Below are positions 15,087 through 24,055 of a stretch of 30,202 nucleotides of DNA, piece after piece; the stretch's first letter is position 1; every line of letters starts with the position of its first letter. The translations under genes and the position numbers were made by a program. The DNA is taken from positions 1 through 30,202 of the forward strand of contig USBZ01000023.1 of the NCBI GenBank assembly GCA_900553065.1. Direction: 5' to 3'. The notes below the pieces were generated by a model. It did not search any database. It had not been told where the DNA came from and saw only the letters and a list, made by a program, of their open reading frames with translations. The DNA is from an uncultured Desulfovibrio sp. (GTDB taxonomy: Bacteria; Desulfobacterota; Desulfovibrionia; Desulfovibrionales; Desulfovibrionaceae).

Positions 15087-16091
15087 ATGAAAAAGTTCAT
15101 CGTTCTTCTTGTTCTTGCCGCGCTCGGCACAGGCGGCTGGTTCACCTGGCACCTTTTTTCCGCCGAGCAGACCGGAAACGAGCTGAAGCTGTACGGCAAC
15201 GTCGACATCCGTCAGGTGTCACTGGCTTTTGAGCAGAGCGGACGCCTTTCGGAACTGCATGTGGAAGAAGGCGATCATGTGAGGAAGGGCCAGCTGCTCG
15301 CCCGCGTGGATGTGACAACGCTGGAACTTCAGGCTGCCGGGCTCCGGGCGGACATTGCCGCACAGGAACAGACGCTGCTCAAGATGAAGAACGGCAACAG
15401 ACCCGAGGAAATCGCCCGGGCGGAAGCCGCGCTGCGCACGGCCGAAGCCTCACTGGAGCAGGCCCGCCGCAACGACGCCCGCATGGCCAGTCTTCGTCGC
15501 GCCAATTCCGTCAGTCAGCAGGAAAGAGAAAACGCCCAGACCGAGCTGCGTGTGGCGCAGGGCCAGCGGGACGAGGCTCTTCACGCTCTCGCCCTCCTGC
15601 GCGAAGGCTTCCGCGCCGAAGACATTGCCGTCGCCGCCGCTCAGCTTGAGGCGGCCAGAGCGTCTCTTGCCGTCATGCAGCACAACATTTCCCAGGGCAG
15701 CCTTTATGCGCCGACCGACGCCGTAATCAGCGCCCGTCTTCTCGAACCGGGCGACATGGCCTCATCCGCCACGCCGGTGCTTCAGCTCTCGCTGACCTCG
15801 CCCAAGTGGGTGCGCGCCTATGTGACGGAACCGCAGCTCGGCCGCATACGCTACGGCATGAAGGCCGACATTCTCACCGATTCCTTCCCCGATCCCGTGC
15901 CGGGACAGATAGGCTACATTTCGCCCACGGCGGAATTCACGCCCAAGAACGTGCAGACCGAAGATCTGCGCACCTCGCTGCTCTACGAAGTGCGCATCGT
16001 GGCAAATGATGCGCAGGACCGCCTGCGCCTCGGCATGCCGGTAAGCGTGCTTGTCCATGAACCTGAGACCGAAGGCAGCCATGTCGACTGA
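15087..16091 (+). CDS. ybhG: HlyD/membrane-fusion adaptor of an ABC exporter (YbhG-like)
   Basis: A 334-residue periplasmic adaptor anchored by one N-terminal helix (about 4-25). Residues 35-75 form the first half of a lipoyl/barrel-sandwich domain (GNVDIRQVSLAFEQSGRL, EEGDHVRKGQLLARVD). A long Ala/Glu/Arg-rich coiled coil follows at about 82-200. The second lipoyl half and beta-barrel (LYAPTDAVISARLLEPGD and after) complete it. The ATG at 15087 has AGGA eight bases upstream; upstream in-frame codons would lie in the operator. Its 3' end overlaps the ATPase gene by 11 bases. The symbol rests on gene order and family. Confidence 0.85.
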   Translation: MKKFIVLLVLAALGTGGWFTWHLFSAEQTGNELKLYGNVDIRQVSLAFEQSGRLSELHVEEGDHVRKGQLLARVDVTTLELQAAGLRADIAAQEQTLLKMKNGNRPEEIARAEAALRTAEASLEQARRNDARMASLRRANSVSQQERENAQTELRVAQGQRDEALHALALLREGFRAEDIAVAAAQLEAARASLAVMQHNISQGSLYAPTDAVISARLLEPGDMASSATPVLQLSLTSPKWVRAYVTEPQLGRIRYGMKADILTDSFPDPVPGQIGYISPTAEFTPKNVQTEDLRTSLLYEVRIVANDAQDRLRLGMPVSVLVHEPETEGSHVD

Positions 16092-17928
16092 CCGTATTCC
16101 GGCGGAGGCTCCTCTTTCGAGGGAAGCCTCTTCTCAGACGGACGTCATCCGCGCCCGCGCTCTGACGCGTGTCTTTCAAACCAGAAATGGCACGATTACG
16201 GCACTTTCCGGGCTGGATCTCGACGTTCCCGCCGGAACCATGACGGCGTTCGTGGGGCCGGACGGCGCGGGCAAGACCACCTTTCTGCGCATGATCTGCG
16301 GCCTTCTCGCCCCCACCTCCGGCACGCTTCATGTGCTCGGGCGGGACGTATCGCGCGAGGCGCAGCAGATACAGGACCGCATAAGCTACATGCCTCAGCG
16401 CTTCGGCCTGTACGAAGATCTGAGCGTTCAGGAGAATCTTGATCTCTACGCCGACCTGCACGGCGTTCCCCTGCCGGTGAGGCAGGAACGGTTCCGTCGT
16501 CTGCTGGACATGACCGACCTTGCCCGCTTCACCGCTCGTCCGGCGGGGAAGCTGTCCGGCGGCATGAAGCAGAAGCTGGCGCTGGCCTGCACGCTGGTAC
16601 GCTCGCCGGAACTGCTTCTGCTGGACGAACCGTCCGTCGGCGTGGATCCGCTCTCCCGGCGCGAGCTGTGGGCCATCATCACAAAAATGGTGGAGGAGGA
16701 ACAGCTTTCCGTCATCGTGAGCACGGCCTACATGGATGAAGCCGAGCGCTGCGACCACGTCATCGTCATTCACGAAGGACGGATTCTCTCTCAGGGCAGT
16801 CCCGAAACGCTGCGCCGCATCACGGCCGGACTCTGTCATGTCACGGACGTACCCCGGGGCATGAAAGCCAGACATCTGCAGGCCTGGCTGCTCGATCAGC
16901 CATCCCTCATCATGGATGCCGTGCCTGAGGGGAGTCACGTACGGCTGGTGCTGAGGCCCGAATCCGGGAAAAACGGCATACCGGCGGAACTTTTTACGCC
17001 TTCGCCCTCCGGCATGCACCTTGATTCATCCGCCTGCCGGGCCGTGACGCCCCGCCTCGAAGACAGCTTCATGTTTCTTCTCCGCCGCGGAGAAACGGCG
17101 GACCATGCCGCTGAACCGGCGATGCCTTCTTCCGCACAGGAGGAGAGTCCGCCCGCACAGGCCAGCGGATCCGAAGAAGAAAACGTCATCGAAGTGCGGG
17201 ATCTCGTGCGCAAGTTCGGGGATTTCACCGCCGTGGCCAGCACATCCTTCACCGTGAAGCGGGGGGAAGTCTTCGGGCTTCTCGGCCCGAACGGCGCGGG
17301 CAAGACCACCACGTTCCGCATGCTCTGCGGCCTTCTGCCCGCAACGAGCGGCTATCTGTGCGTTGCCGGAGAAAACCTGCGCAAGGCCGCCGCTCAGGCG
17401 CGCACCCGCGTGGGCTACGTTTCGCAGAAATTCTCTCTGTACGGCAATCTTTCCGTTCTGGAAAATCTGCATTTCTTCGGCGGAGTATACGGCCTCGGCC
17501 CCTTTGCCCTGCGCCGCCGCATCCGGGAGGTGCTGGAAGAGTTCGATCTTGCCGGGCATGAGCACGAAATGAGCGGCAATCTTCCCGGAGGCTTCAAACA
17601 GCGTCTGTCCATGGCCGTGGGCATGCTGCATCGCCCGGAAATTCTCTTTCTGGACGAACCGACAAGCGGCATAGATCCCCTCGCCCGACGCCTGTTCTGG
17701 CGGCGCATCACGTCGCTGTCCGATGGAGGAACCACCGTCATCATTACCACGCATTTCATGGAAGAGGCCGAATACTGCGACAGAATGCTCATTCAGGATG
17801 CGGGCCGCGTGCTCGCGCTCGGCACGCCCGACGAAGTACGCCATCAGGGCGGAAGCGCGCCGACCATGGAAGAGGCCTTCATCCGCATTGTGGAACGCTC
17901 GCGGGCATCCCGCCCGGACGCATCCTGA
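16081..17928 (+). CDS. ybhF: ABC exporter ATPase with two fused nucleotide-binding domains (YbhF-like)
   Basis: A 615-residue cytosolic ATPase subunit with two complete ABC domains. Domain one (about 23-235) has Walker A GPDGAGKT (59-66), signature LSGGMKQ (158) and Walker B LLLLDEP. Domain two (about 365-590) has Walker A GPNGAGKT (402), signature LPGGFKQ (501) with Pro in place of Ser, and Walker B ILFLDEP (521). The intervening 240-365 region is a variable linker with an acidic, Ala/Pro-rich part. The start at 16081 follows GAAGG. Both domains resemble DrrA/YbhF-type exporters. They would drive the two permeases encoded next. Confidence 0.9.
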   Translation: MSTDRIPAEAPLSREASSQTDVIRARALTRVFQTRNGTITALSGLDLDVPAGTMTAFVGPDGAGKTTFLRMICGLLAPTSGTLHVLGRDVSREAQQIQDRISYMPQRFGLYEDLSVQENLDLYADLHGVPLPVRQERFRRLLDMTDLARFTARPAGKLSGGMKQKLALACTLVRSPELLLLDEPSVGVDPLSRRELWAIITKMVEEEQLSVIVSTAYMDEAERCDHVIVIHEGRILSQGSPETLRRITAGLCHVTDVPRGMKARHLQAWLLDQPSLIMDAVPEGSHVRLVLRPESGKNGIPAELFTPSPSGMHLDSSACRAVTPRLEDSFMFLLRRGETADHAAEPAMPSSAQEESPPAQASGSEEENVIEVRDLVRKFGDFTAVASTSFTVKRGEVFGLLGPNGAGKTTTFRMLCGLLPATSGYLCVAGENLRKAAAQARTRVGYVSQKFSLYGNLSVLENLHFFGGVYGLGPFALRRRIREVLEEFDLAGHEHEMSGNLPGGFKQRLSMAVGMLHRPEILFLDEPTSGIDPLARRLFWRRITSLSDGGTTVIITTHFMEEAEYCDRMLIQDAGRVLALGTPDEVRHQGGSAPTMEEAFIRIVERSRASRPDAS

Positions 17929-17941
17929 GAAGGGAGGAAAC

Positions 17942-19075
17942 ATGACCGGATTCTTCCGCCGCCTCCGCGCTCTCACGGTCAAGGAGCTTCGTCAGATTTC
18001 CAGAGATCCGAGCAGCATCATGATCGGCATCGTGCTGCCCATCATTCTCATACTCATCTTCGGCTACGGTCTTTCGCTCGATGTGAAGAATGTTCCCATA
18101 GCCGTGGTGACGGAACATTCCACGCCTCTGGTGCGCGACGTGCTTGCCGGACTGAACGGTTCGGCCTACTTCTCTCCGCGCTACGTTCCCTCCATGCACG
18201 AGGCCGAAGAGCTTCTGAAAAAGCGGGAGGTGGACGCCATTCTGCGCACCGCGGGCGACTTCGACAGCCGTTTTGCCAAGGGCGACGCCAAGGTGCAGCT
18301 CATTCTGCACGGCGTGGATTCCACCACGGCCACGCTCATCGGCCAGTACACGAGCGCGCTGCTTTCCCTGCGCACGCAGACCTCGCTGGACAGAGGAGAG
18401 CTTTCCGCCGCCAAAGCAGGACTTCCGGGCGCTGCCGTGGTAGAGAGCCGCATCTGGTTCAATGAAGCGGCGGAAAGCACCTGGTATCTGGTGCCGGGGC
18501 TCATCGTCATCATCATGACGCTGGTGGGTGCCTTTCTTACCGCGCTCATCATGGCCCGGGAATGGGAGCGGGGCACGCTCGAATCGCTGTTCGTCTCCCC
18601 CGTCGGACGGGCGGAAATTCTGCTCTCCAAGATCATTCCCTACTTTCTGCTGGGCACGGCGGGCCTTCTGCTCTGCCTTGCCGCCTCGCGCTGGCTCTTT
18701 CATGTGCCCATGCGCGGCAGTCTTCTGCTGTTTCTGCTCTGCTCCTCGCTGTACCTCATCGTGGCGCTGGGCATGGGGCTGGCCATATCGTCCGTCACGC
18801 GCAGCCAGTTTCTCTCCTGTCAGATCGCCCTTGTGGTCAGCTTTCTGCCCGCGGTCATTCTTTCCGGCTTTCTGTTCGATCTGCGCAGCGTACCCCTTGC
18901 CGCCCGCATCGTGGGCAACATTCTGCCCGCCACCTATTATATGGAAATTCTGAAAACCCTCTTTCTTGCCGGGAACAATCCCGTCATTCTTCTGCGCGAC
19001 TGCGCGGCCCTGCTTGTCTATGCCGTTCTTTTCATGGGCATCGCCATCCGCTTCACCCGCAAGAATCTGGACTAA
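17942..19075 (+). CDS. ybhS: ABC-2 type permease (YbhS-like)
   Basis: A 377-residue membrane permease of the ABC-2 family. One N-terminal helix (about 25-45, IMIGIVLPIILILIFGYGL) is followed by a large extracytoplasmic domain (about 46-175) and five C-terminal helices. The first cytoplasmic helix contains the AREWERGTLESLFVSP coupling motif typical of these permeases. GGGAGGAAA immediately before the ATG is a strong RBS. The stop is three bases from the next permease start. It probably forms a heterodimer with the following gene product. Confidence 0.9.
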   Translation: MTGFFRRLRALTVKELRQISRDPSSIMIGIVLPIILILIFGYGLSLDVKNVPIAVVTEHSTPLVRDVLAGLNGSAYFSPRYVPSMHEAEELLKKREVDAILRTAGDFDSRFAKGDAKVQLILHGVDSTTATLIGQYTSALLSLRTQTSLDRGELSAAKAGLPGAAVVESRIWFNEAAESTWYLVPGLIVIIMTLVGAFLTALIMAREWERGTLESLFVSPVGRAEILLSKIIPYFLLGTAGLLLCLAASRWLFHVPMRGSLLLFLLCSSLYLIVALGMGLAISSVTRSQFLSCQIALVVSFLPAVILSGFLFDLRSVPLAARIVGNILPATYYMEILKTLFLAGNNPVILLRDCAALLVYAVLFMGIAIRFTRKNLD

Positions 19076-19078
19076 GCC

Positions 19079-20188
19079 ATGTCTGTTCTGCTTTTCTTCC
19101 GAAGACTGCGCAGCCTCTGCCTCAAGGAGCTGCTCATCATTTTCAAGGATCCGGCCAACCGTCTGGTTCTGATCATTCCCGTGGTCATCCAGTCCTTCAT
19201 CTTCGGCTATGCCGCCACCTATGATCTCAACGTCATTCCCTATGTGATCTGCGATCAGAGCCGCAGCGCCCTTTCCCGCGATCTTGCGGCCCGGCTCGAC
19301 GGGTCGGGCAAATTTCTGCGACAGGCCACGCTCACCAGTACGGCCGAAGCCGAAGCATGGATCTACGACGGCAAGGCGCTGCTCGCCGTCCAGATAGGAA
19401 GTGATTTCGACGACCGCATCCTCTCAGGACAGAACGCCGACGTGCAGATCATTCTCGACGGGCGCAATTCCACCACGGCCTCCATTGCTCAGGGTTACGT
19501 TTCCCAGATCGTGGAAGGCTGGAACGCCTCACGCGGCCTGAAGTCTCCGGTGAATCTCGTCATACGCGCCTGGTTCAATCCGCAGCTTGAAACCCGCTGG
19601 AACATCATGCCCGGAATGCTCGGCTCGCTCAGCATCATACAGATCATGCTGCTCGCCGCCCTCTCCGTGGCCCGCGAGCGGGAACAAGGCACCTTCGACC
19701 AGATGCTGGTCACTCCGCTCTCCCCCTGGGAAATTCTCATAGGCAAGGCCATCCCGCCCGTGGTGGTGGGTCTTGCGCAGGCCTCGCTCGTGCTTCTGGT
19801 GTGTCTGTTCTGGTTCGACATTCCCTTTGCGGGCAGCTTTGCCGATCTCTATATCGCGCTCGGCGTCTTCACCCTGAGCTGCGCCGGGCTCGGTCTGTGC
19901 ATCTCCGCCGTTTCCCTGAACATGCAGCAGGCGCTCGTCTACTGCTTCGTGGTGCTGCTTCCCATGGTTCTGCTCTCGGGACTCGCCACTCCCGTCAGCG
20001 CCATGCCCGAAGCCCTGCAGATCGCCACCTGTGCCAATCCCCTGCGCTTTGCGCTGGTGTGCATCCGCAGCGTCTACCTCGAAGGCGCCACGCTCGCCGA
20101 CATCGCGCCGAACTTCGTTCCCATGCTGGCCGTTGCCGCCGTCACGCTGCCTCTGGCCGGATGGCTGTTCAGAAACCGCCTGAGCTGA
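19079..20188 (+). CDS. ybhR: ABC-2 type permease (YbhR-like)
   Basis: A 369-residue permease with the same layout as its upstream neighbour: first helix about 28-45 (VLIIPVVIQSFIFGYAATY), external domain to about 175, then five helices. The coupling segment reads AREREQGTFDQMLVTPLSPWEILIGK. It completes the exporter. E. coli YbhFSR has been linked to drug efflux and cation/proton exchange; whether this holds here is unknown. It starts three bases after the preceding stop and has no clear separate RBS. Confidence 0.9.
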   Translation: MSVLLFFRRLRSLCLKELLIIFKDPANRLVLIIPVVIQSFIFGYAATYDLNVIPYVICDQSRSALSRDLAARLDGSGKFLRQATLTSTAEAEAWIYDGKALLAVQIGSDFDDRILSGQNADVQIILDGRNSTTASIAQGYVSQIVEGWNASRGLKSPVNLVIRAWFNPQLETRWNIMPGMLGSLSIIQIMLLAALSVAREREQGTFDQMLVTPLSPWEILIGKAIPPVVVGLAQASLVLLVCLFWFDIPFAGSFADLYIALGVFTLSCAGLGLCISAVSLNMQQALVYCFVVLLPMVLLSGLATPVSAMPEALQIATCANPLRFALVCIRSVYLEGATLADIAPNFVPMLAVAAVTLPLAGWLFRNRLS

Positions 20189-20224
20189 GGGCTCAGAAAA
20201 AACACCACGCCGGGAAACGGTCAT

Positions 20225-20253
20225 AAAAAAAGCTCTCCCCCTGAGGAGAGAGC
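20225..20253 (-). terminator. Intrinsic terminator of thiD (minus strand)
   Basis: On the minus strand GCTCTC (20253-20248) pairs with GAGAGC (20237-20232) and is followed by seven T residues (the A-run at 20225-20231 on the plus strand). It lies 21 bases past the thiD stop and faces the end of the exporter operon. Confidence 0.85.
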
Positions 20254-20273
20254 CTGAAACGTCGGCACGCCGG

Positions 20274-21074
20274 CTAGCGCAGGCTGGCCATGTGATTGCA
20301 CGGCCCGTGCCCTTTGCCCGGGGCAAAGCTGTGCCTGAGCGCGAGATTGAGAAATTCCTGAGCTCTGGTAACGGCTACGCGCAGAGGCATGCCGAGCGCA
20401 AGCTGCGCAGCTATGCCCGCCGAAAGCGTGCATCCCGTGCCGTGGCTGTTCTGCGTATCCACATGCGGCTGCCGCAGCGCCACAGGTTCACAGCCCTTTT
20501 CCAGAAGCCAGTCGGTCACGAACACGGGGCTGCCCTCGCAATGACCGCCCTTCATGAGCACGGCCTTCGCTCCCATGTCCAGCAGTCTGGTTCCGGCCTC
20601 GATGATGTCGTCCTCAGTGCGGATCGCCATGTCGGCAAAGCACTCCGCCTCCGGCCTGTTGGGCGTGAAAAGCGCGGCGCGGGGCATGAGACGGTCACGC
20701 AGCGTGGCGATGCCGTCTTCCTCCATAAGCTTGTGGCCGCTCGTGCTCACGCATACCGGATCCACCACCAGGGGGAAACTCTGCCCGTCCAGAATGTCGG
20801 CCACGGCGTTGATGATGCCGGAGTTGAACATCATGCCGGTTTTGGCGGCATGCACCGGAAAACCTTCCAGAACGGTCGTGAGCTGAAGCGCCACAAAGGA
20901 CGGATCGGGCGCATGAATACCCGTCACGCCGAGACCGTTCTGCGCGGTCAGAGCCGTGATCACGCTCATGCCGAACGTGCCCATCATGGTCATGGTTTTC
21001 AGATCGGCCTGTATGCCCGCTCCTCCGCCGGAGTCGGATCCGGCAATGGTAAGTACATTCGGCGGCTGCTGCAT
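20274..21074 (-). CDS. thiD: Hydroxymethylpyrimidine/phosphomethylpyrimidine kinase (ThiD)
   Basis: A 266-residue cytosolic ribokinase-fold kinase that phosphorylates HMP and HMP-phosphate in thiamine diphosphate synthesis. The N-terminus has TIAGSDSGGGAGIQADLKT, the substrate/nucleotide-binding glycine run. The C-terminus has the anion-hole motif SHGTGCT with the conserved Cys, then SAGIAAQLALG. MMFNSG and VVDPVC segments match the family. The start at 21074 is used because GAGGAGAG precedes it; a longer frame exists to 21113 without an RBS. It is monocistronic. No TPP riboswitch was recognised in the short leader. Confidence 0.95.
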   Translation of the reverse strand: MQQPPNVLTIAGSDSGGGAGIQADLKTMTMMGTFGMSVITALTAQNGLGVTGIHAPDPSFVALQLTTVLEGFPVHAAKTGMMFNSGIINAVADILDGQSFPLVVDPVCVSTSGHKLMEEDGIATLRDRLMPRAALFTPNRPEAECFADMAIRTEDDIIEAGTRLLDMGAKAVLMKGGHCEGSPVFVTDWLLEKGCEPVALRQPHVDTQNSHGTGCTLSAGIAAQLALGMPLRVAVTRAQEFLNLALRHSFAPGKGHGPCNHMASLR

Positions 21075-21161
21075 AGACTCTCCTCGGCCTGTTTTTCTCT
21101 TTGAAATGCACACAAAAGCCTTGCACCGTCAAGCTTTTCGGCGTCGGACGGCCTAAAGTTC

Positions 21162-21190
21162 TTGATGGAACGCCTTTTTTTGGGTACAAG
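21162..21190 (+). promoter_or_regulatory. Sigma-70-type promoter of the ion antiporter gene
   Basis: TTGATG (21162-21167) and TACAAG (21185-21190) are 17 bases apart. The predicted start near 21197 gives a leader of about 33 bases with AAAGGAG ahead of the ATG at 21230. Confidence 0.55.
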
Positions 21191-21229
21191 AAAACCTAAT
21201 TTTACTTTTTCCTCGAAAGGAGTCCGTGG

Positions 21230-22645
21230 ATGCACCGTTTCAAGTTTATTTCCGCTCTCCTTCTGGCGATGCTGCTCGTGCCCGGCATCTGCTTCGCCGA
21301 AGGTCATTTCCAGTTGCCCAATGATCTTTCCATCATGTGGGTCGTGCCCTTTGTCTGCATGCTGCTTTCCATCGCCATCTGTCCGCTGGTGGTTCCCCAT
21401 TTCTGGGAGCATAACTTCGGCAAGGTAGCCGGATTCTGGGGCCTGGCCTTCCTCATTCCCTGCGCTCTCACCTTCGGCTTCGGCAACGCCTTCTTCCTTG
21501 CCGCCGAGAGCATTCTGCTTGAATATGTGCCCTTCATTCTGCTGCTGCTCGCCCTGTTCACCGTGGCCGGCGGCATCCGCCTCAAAGGTACTCTCGTGGG
21601 TACCCCCGTCGTGAATACCGCCATTCTGGCCGTGGGCACCCTGCTGGCCAGCTGGATGGGCACCACCGGCGCGGCCATGCTGCTCATCCGTCCGCTGCTG
21701 CGCGCCAACGCCCACCGCAAGTACCGTGTGCATCAGGTCGTCTTCTTCATCTTCCTCGTGGCCAACATCGGCGGCTCCCTTACTCCTCTCGGTGACCCGC
21801 CCCTGTTCCTCGGCTTCCTCAAGGGCGTGAGCTTCTTCTGGACCACCGTGCATCTGTTCACGAAGACGCTGCTTGCCTCCGTCATCCTGCTCGTTCTCTA
21901 CTTCGTCATCGACACCGTACTCTTCAAGAAAGAAGGCAGCCCGGTTCCCGCCGAGGCCGCAGGATCCAAGGAAAAGCTCGGCTTTGAAGGCTGCATCAAC
22001 TTTGTGTTCCTCGCCTGCATCGTGGCCAACACCCTCATTTCCGGTCAGTGGACCGGCCCGACCTTCCACGTCCTCGGCATCCCCATGGAACTGCAGAACG
22101 TCGTGCGCGACATCCTGTACATCGCGATCGCCGTGGCTTCCTGGAAGACCACCGACATGGGCTGCCGTACCCGCAACAACTTCACCTGGGCTCCCATTGA
22201 AGAAGTGGCCAAGCTCTTCATCGGCATCTTCCTCAGCATGATTCCCGCCATCGCCATCCTCAAGGCCGGTTCCGACGGCGCCCTCGCCGCCGTGGTGAAC
22301 CTGACCACCGACGCCGAAGGCCATCATGTGACCTCCATGTTCTTCTGGATGACCGGTCTGCTGTCCTCCTTCCTGGACAACGCCCCGACCTACCTCGTGT
22401 TCTTCAACACCGCCGGTGGCGACGCCGCTCAGCTCATGGCCGACGGCGAAGTGCTGGCCGCCATCTCCGCCGGTGCCGTGTTCATGGGCGCCAATACCTA
22501 TATCGGTAACGCCCCGAACTTCATGGTGAAGGCCATCTCTGAAGAACAGGGCGTCAAGATGCCCAGCTTCTTCGGCTACATGGCCTGGTCCGTCGGTATC
22601 CTCTGCCCGATCTTCGCCCTGATCACCTTCCTGTTCTTCATGTAG
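21230..22645 (+). CDS. Ion-transporter superfamily sodium:proton antiporter (CitMHS_2/NhaD-like)
   Basis: A 471-residue inner-membrane protein with about twelve or more hydrophobic segments, the first resembling an uncleaved or cleaved signal sequence. Family-like blocks are the GTTGAAMLLIRPLLRAN segment, the central GGSLTPLGDPPLFLGFL re-entrant loop, and the mirrored C-terminal LLSSFLDNAPTYLVFFN with GANTYIGNAPNFMVK. These are the two discontinuous helix regions of the IT superfamily. Relatives in anaerobes are annotated as sodium:proton antiporters; a citrate-type substrate cannot be excluded. It has its own promoter and a strong terminator. Codon choice resembles that of the highly expressed genes in this window. 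Confidence 0.85.
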   Translation: MHRFKFISALLLAMLLVPGICFAEGHFQLPNDLSIMWVVPFVCMLLSIAICPLVVPHFWEHNFGKVAGFWGLAFLIPCALTFGFGNAFFLAAESILLEYVPFILLLLALFTVAGGIRLKGTLVGTPVVNTAILAVGTLLASWMGTTGAAMLLIRPLLRANAHRKYRVHQVVFFIFLVANIGGSLTPLGDPPLFLGFLKGVSFFWTTVHLFTKTLLASVILLVLYFVIDTVLFKKEGSPVPAEAAGSKEKLGFEGCINFVFLACIVANTLISGQWTGPTFHVLGIPMELQNVVRDILYIAIAVASWKTTDMGCRTRNNFTWAPIEEVAKLFIGIFLSMIPAIAILKAGSDGALAAVVNLTTDAEGHHVTSMFFWMTGLLSSFLDNAPTYLVFFNTAGGDAAQLMADGEVLAAISAGAVFMGANTYIGNAPNFMVKAISEEQGVKMPSFFGYMAWSVGILCPIFALITFLFFM

Positions 22646-22668
22646 GCCATCAGGCTGAATGCCTTTCA

Positions 22669-22702
22669 AAGGGTCGCGCCTTCCGGGGCGCGGCCCTTTT
22701 CT
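22669..22702 (+). terminator. Intrinsic terminator of the ion antiporter gene
   Basis: A 12-bp stem, with one G-T pair, joins 22669-22680 to 22687-22698 around a six-base loop and runs into TTTTCTG. Confidence 0.85.
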
Positions 22703-23226
22703 GTTCTCCGGGCCCGGAACATACCAGGAATGCGAAGAAAAAGAAAGAGAAAGAAAGCGTGCGTCTGTCCCTTCTCCCTCCCCCCCCAGAGCCTTTGCCG
22801 CTTTTTCCGTACGCATCGGCGACACGCCGGCCCTGCCTGCCCTCTCTCCTCCCAATCCTCAAAAGCTCGCCGCGCGCCATACAGTTTGTGCCCTGTCGGC
22901 GTTCTTCAAAATGACAAGGTGCGGGACTACCTGCCGCGGTCATTTCTGCATCATTAAAAAGAAAAGGTGCGCGCCCGTGATCAGCCCGTCCCGCAGCCGC
23001 GCCCTCTACCCTCCGATTTCCTGTCATCAATGCCGCGCTTCTCTGCGTGCCACCCCTGCCGCTTCCCGATGCCGCGCATCCGTTTTCCGGCAGGCAGCAG
23101 AACGCCCGACTCAGGAACAGACGCCTGACAAGGCGAACTCCATCCGGCCGATGAAAATGCAGGGAGGCTGAAAGCTCCTCCCCTGCCCCGCCCGGATACA
23201 AGCACGACCAGAGCCCCATGAACGCA
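22703..23226. other. About 520 bases with no convincing gene
   Basis: Open frames here give low-complexity, Arg/Pro/Ser-rich translations without any recognisable family. Visible features are a run of 24 purines (22734-22757) followed by a pyrimidine-rich stretch to 22787. There are also small hairpins: CGCCT/AGGCG near 23122-23135, and a stem joining 23159-23167 to 23177-23186 with one bulge. The stretch could hold a small RNA ending at the hairpin at 23227-23264, or decayed sequence. Nothing supports a tRNA. Confidence 0.4.
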
Positions 23227-23264
23227 GAAAGGCCCTCTTTTCCGGAAAGAAAAGAGGGCCTTTC
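23227..23264. terminator. Bidirectional-type hairpin terminator after yebC
   Basis: A perfect 16-bp stem joins 23227-23242 to 23249-23264 around a six-base loop. In the minus direction it follows the yebC stop by 23 bases. The T-rich part lies within the stem arms (TTTTC, CCTTTC), so termination does not need a long extra T-run. Confidence 0.75.
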
Positions 23265-23287
23265 GGGGAAATTCCCGAACGTCGGAC

Positions 23288-24031
23288 TTACGCTTCAGGA
23301 TCGAAGTCTTCGGGGAAGTCGGCGTTGGTGTACACGTTCTGCACGTCGTCCAGCTCTTCCAGAGCATCGGTGAGACGCACCAGCTTCTTGGCGGTTTCCA
23401 CGTCCACGGGAACGAGCATGCGGGGCACCATGGCAAGCTGAGCTTCCATCATTTCCACGCTCTGACCTTCCAGAGCTTCGCGCACGGCGTTGAAGTCGGA
23501 CATGGAAGTGCGCACTTCCCAGGTATCGTCGTTGTCCTGCACGTCGTCGGCGCCGGCTTCGAGCACCATGTTCATCACGGTTTCCTCGTCGGCATACTTT
23601 TCCTTGTCCAGGGTGATGACGCCCATGCGGTCGAACTGGAAGGCCACGGAGCCGGATTCGCCCATGGCGCCGCCGTACTTGGTGAACACATGGCGGACTT
23701 CGGCCACGGTACGGTTCTTGTTGTCGGTGGCGGTTTCCACAATGATGGCCACGCCGCCGTTGCCGTAGCCTTCGTACATGATTTCGCTCAGATCGCCGCC
23801 CGCATCCTGACCGGTACCCTTGCGGATGGCGGCCTCGATCTTATCCTTGGGCAGGTTCACGGCCTTGGCGGCAGCAATGGCGGAACGAAGACGGGCATTG
23901 CCGGCAGGGTCCCCACCGCTCTTGGCGGCGATGATGATTTCCTTGGCGGCCTTGGTGAATGCCTTGCCTCGCTTGGCGTCCTGAGCACCCTTGCGAAGTC
24001 TGATGTTTGCCCATTTGTTATGTCCCGACAT
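23288..24031 (-). CDS. yebC: YebC/PmpR-family protein
   Basis: A 247-residue cytosolic protein of full family length. It opens with the hallmark MSGHNKWANIRLRKGAQDAKRGKAF (a basic N-terminal helix bundle) and contains LPKDKIEAAIRKGTG. The central EGYGNGGVAIIVETATDNKNRT segment and the GSVAFQFDRMGVI motif are also typical. Older work describes the family as transcription regulators; more recent work links it to ribosome stalling relief at proline runs. GGAGG precedes the ATG. The gene follows rlmE by 24 bases, so the two are likely co-transcribed. Confidence 0.96.
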   Translation of the reverse strand: MSGHNKWANIRLRKGAQDAKRGKAFTKAAKEIIIAAKSGGDPAGNARLRSAIAAAKAVNLPKDKIEAAIRKGTGQDAGGDLSEIMYEGYGNGGVAIIVETATDNKNRTVAEVRHVFTKYGGAMGESGSVAFQFDRMGVITLDKEKYADEETVMNMVLEAGADDVQDNDDTWEVRTSMSDFNAVREALEGQSVEMMEAQLAMVPRMLVPVDVETAKKLVRLTDALEELDDVQNVYTNADFPEDFDPEA

Positions 24032-24055
24032 GTATGCCTCCGAACAAAAAAGTGT

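Noticed and set aside
21075..21161. TPP riboswitch in the thiD leader
   Set aside because: I could not find the conserved CTGAGA and partner segments of the THI element in the short leader.
22659..23171. Possible 170-codon protein after the ion antiporter
   Set aside because: The frame starts within the terminator and its translation is Arg/Pro/Ser-rich without domain features.
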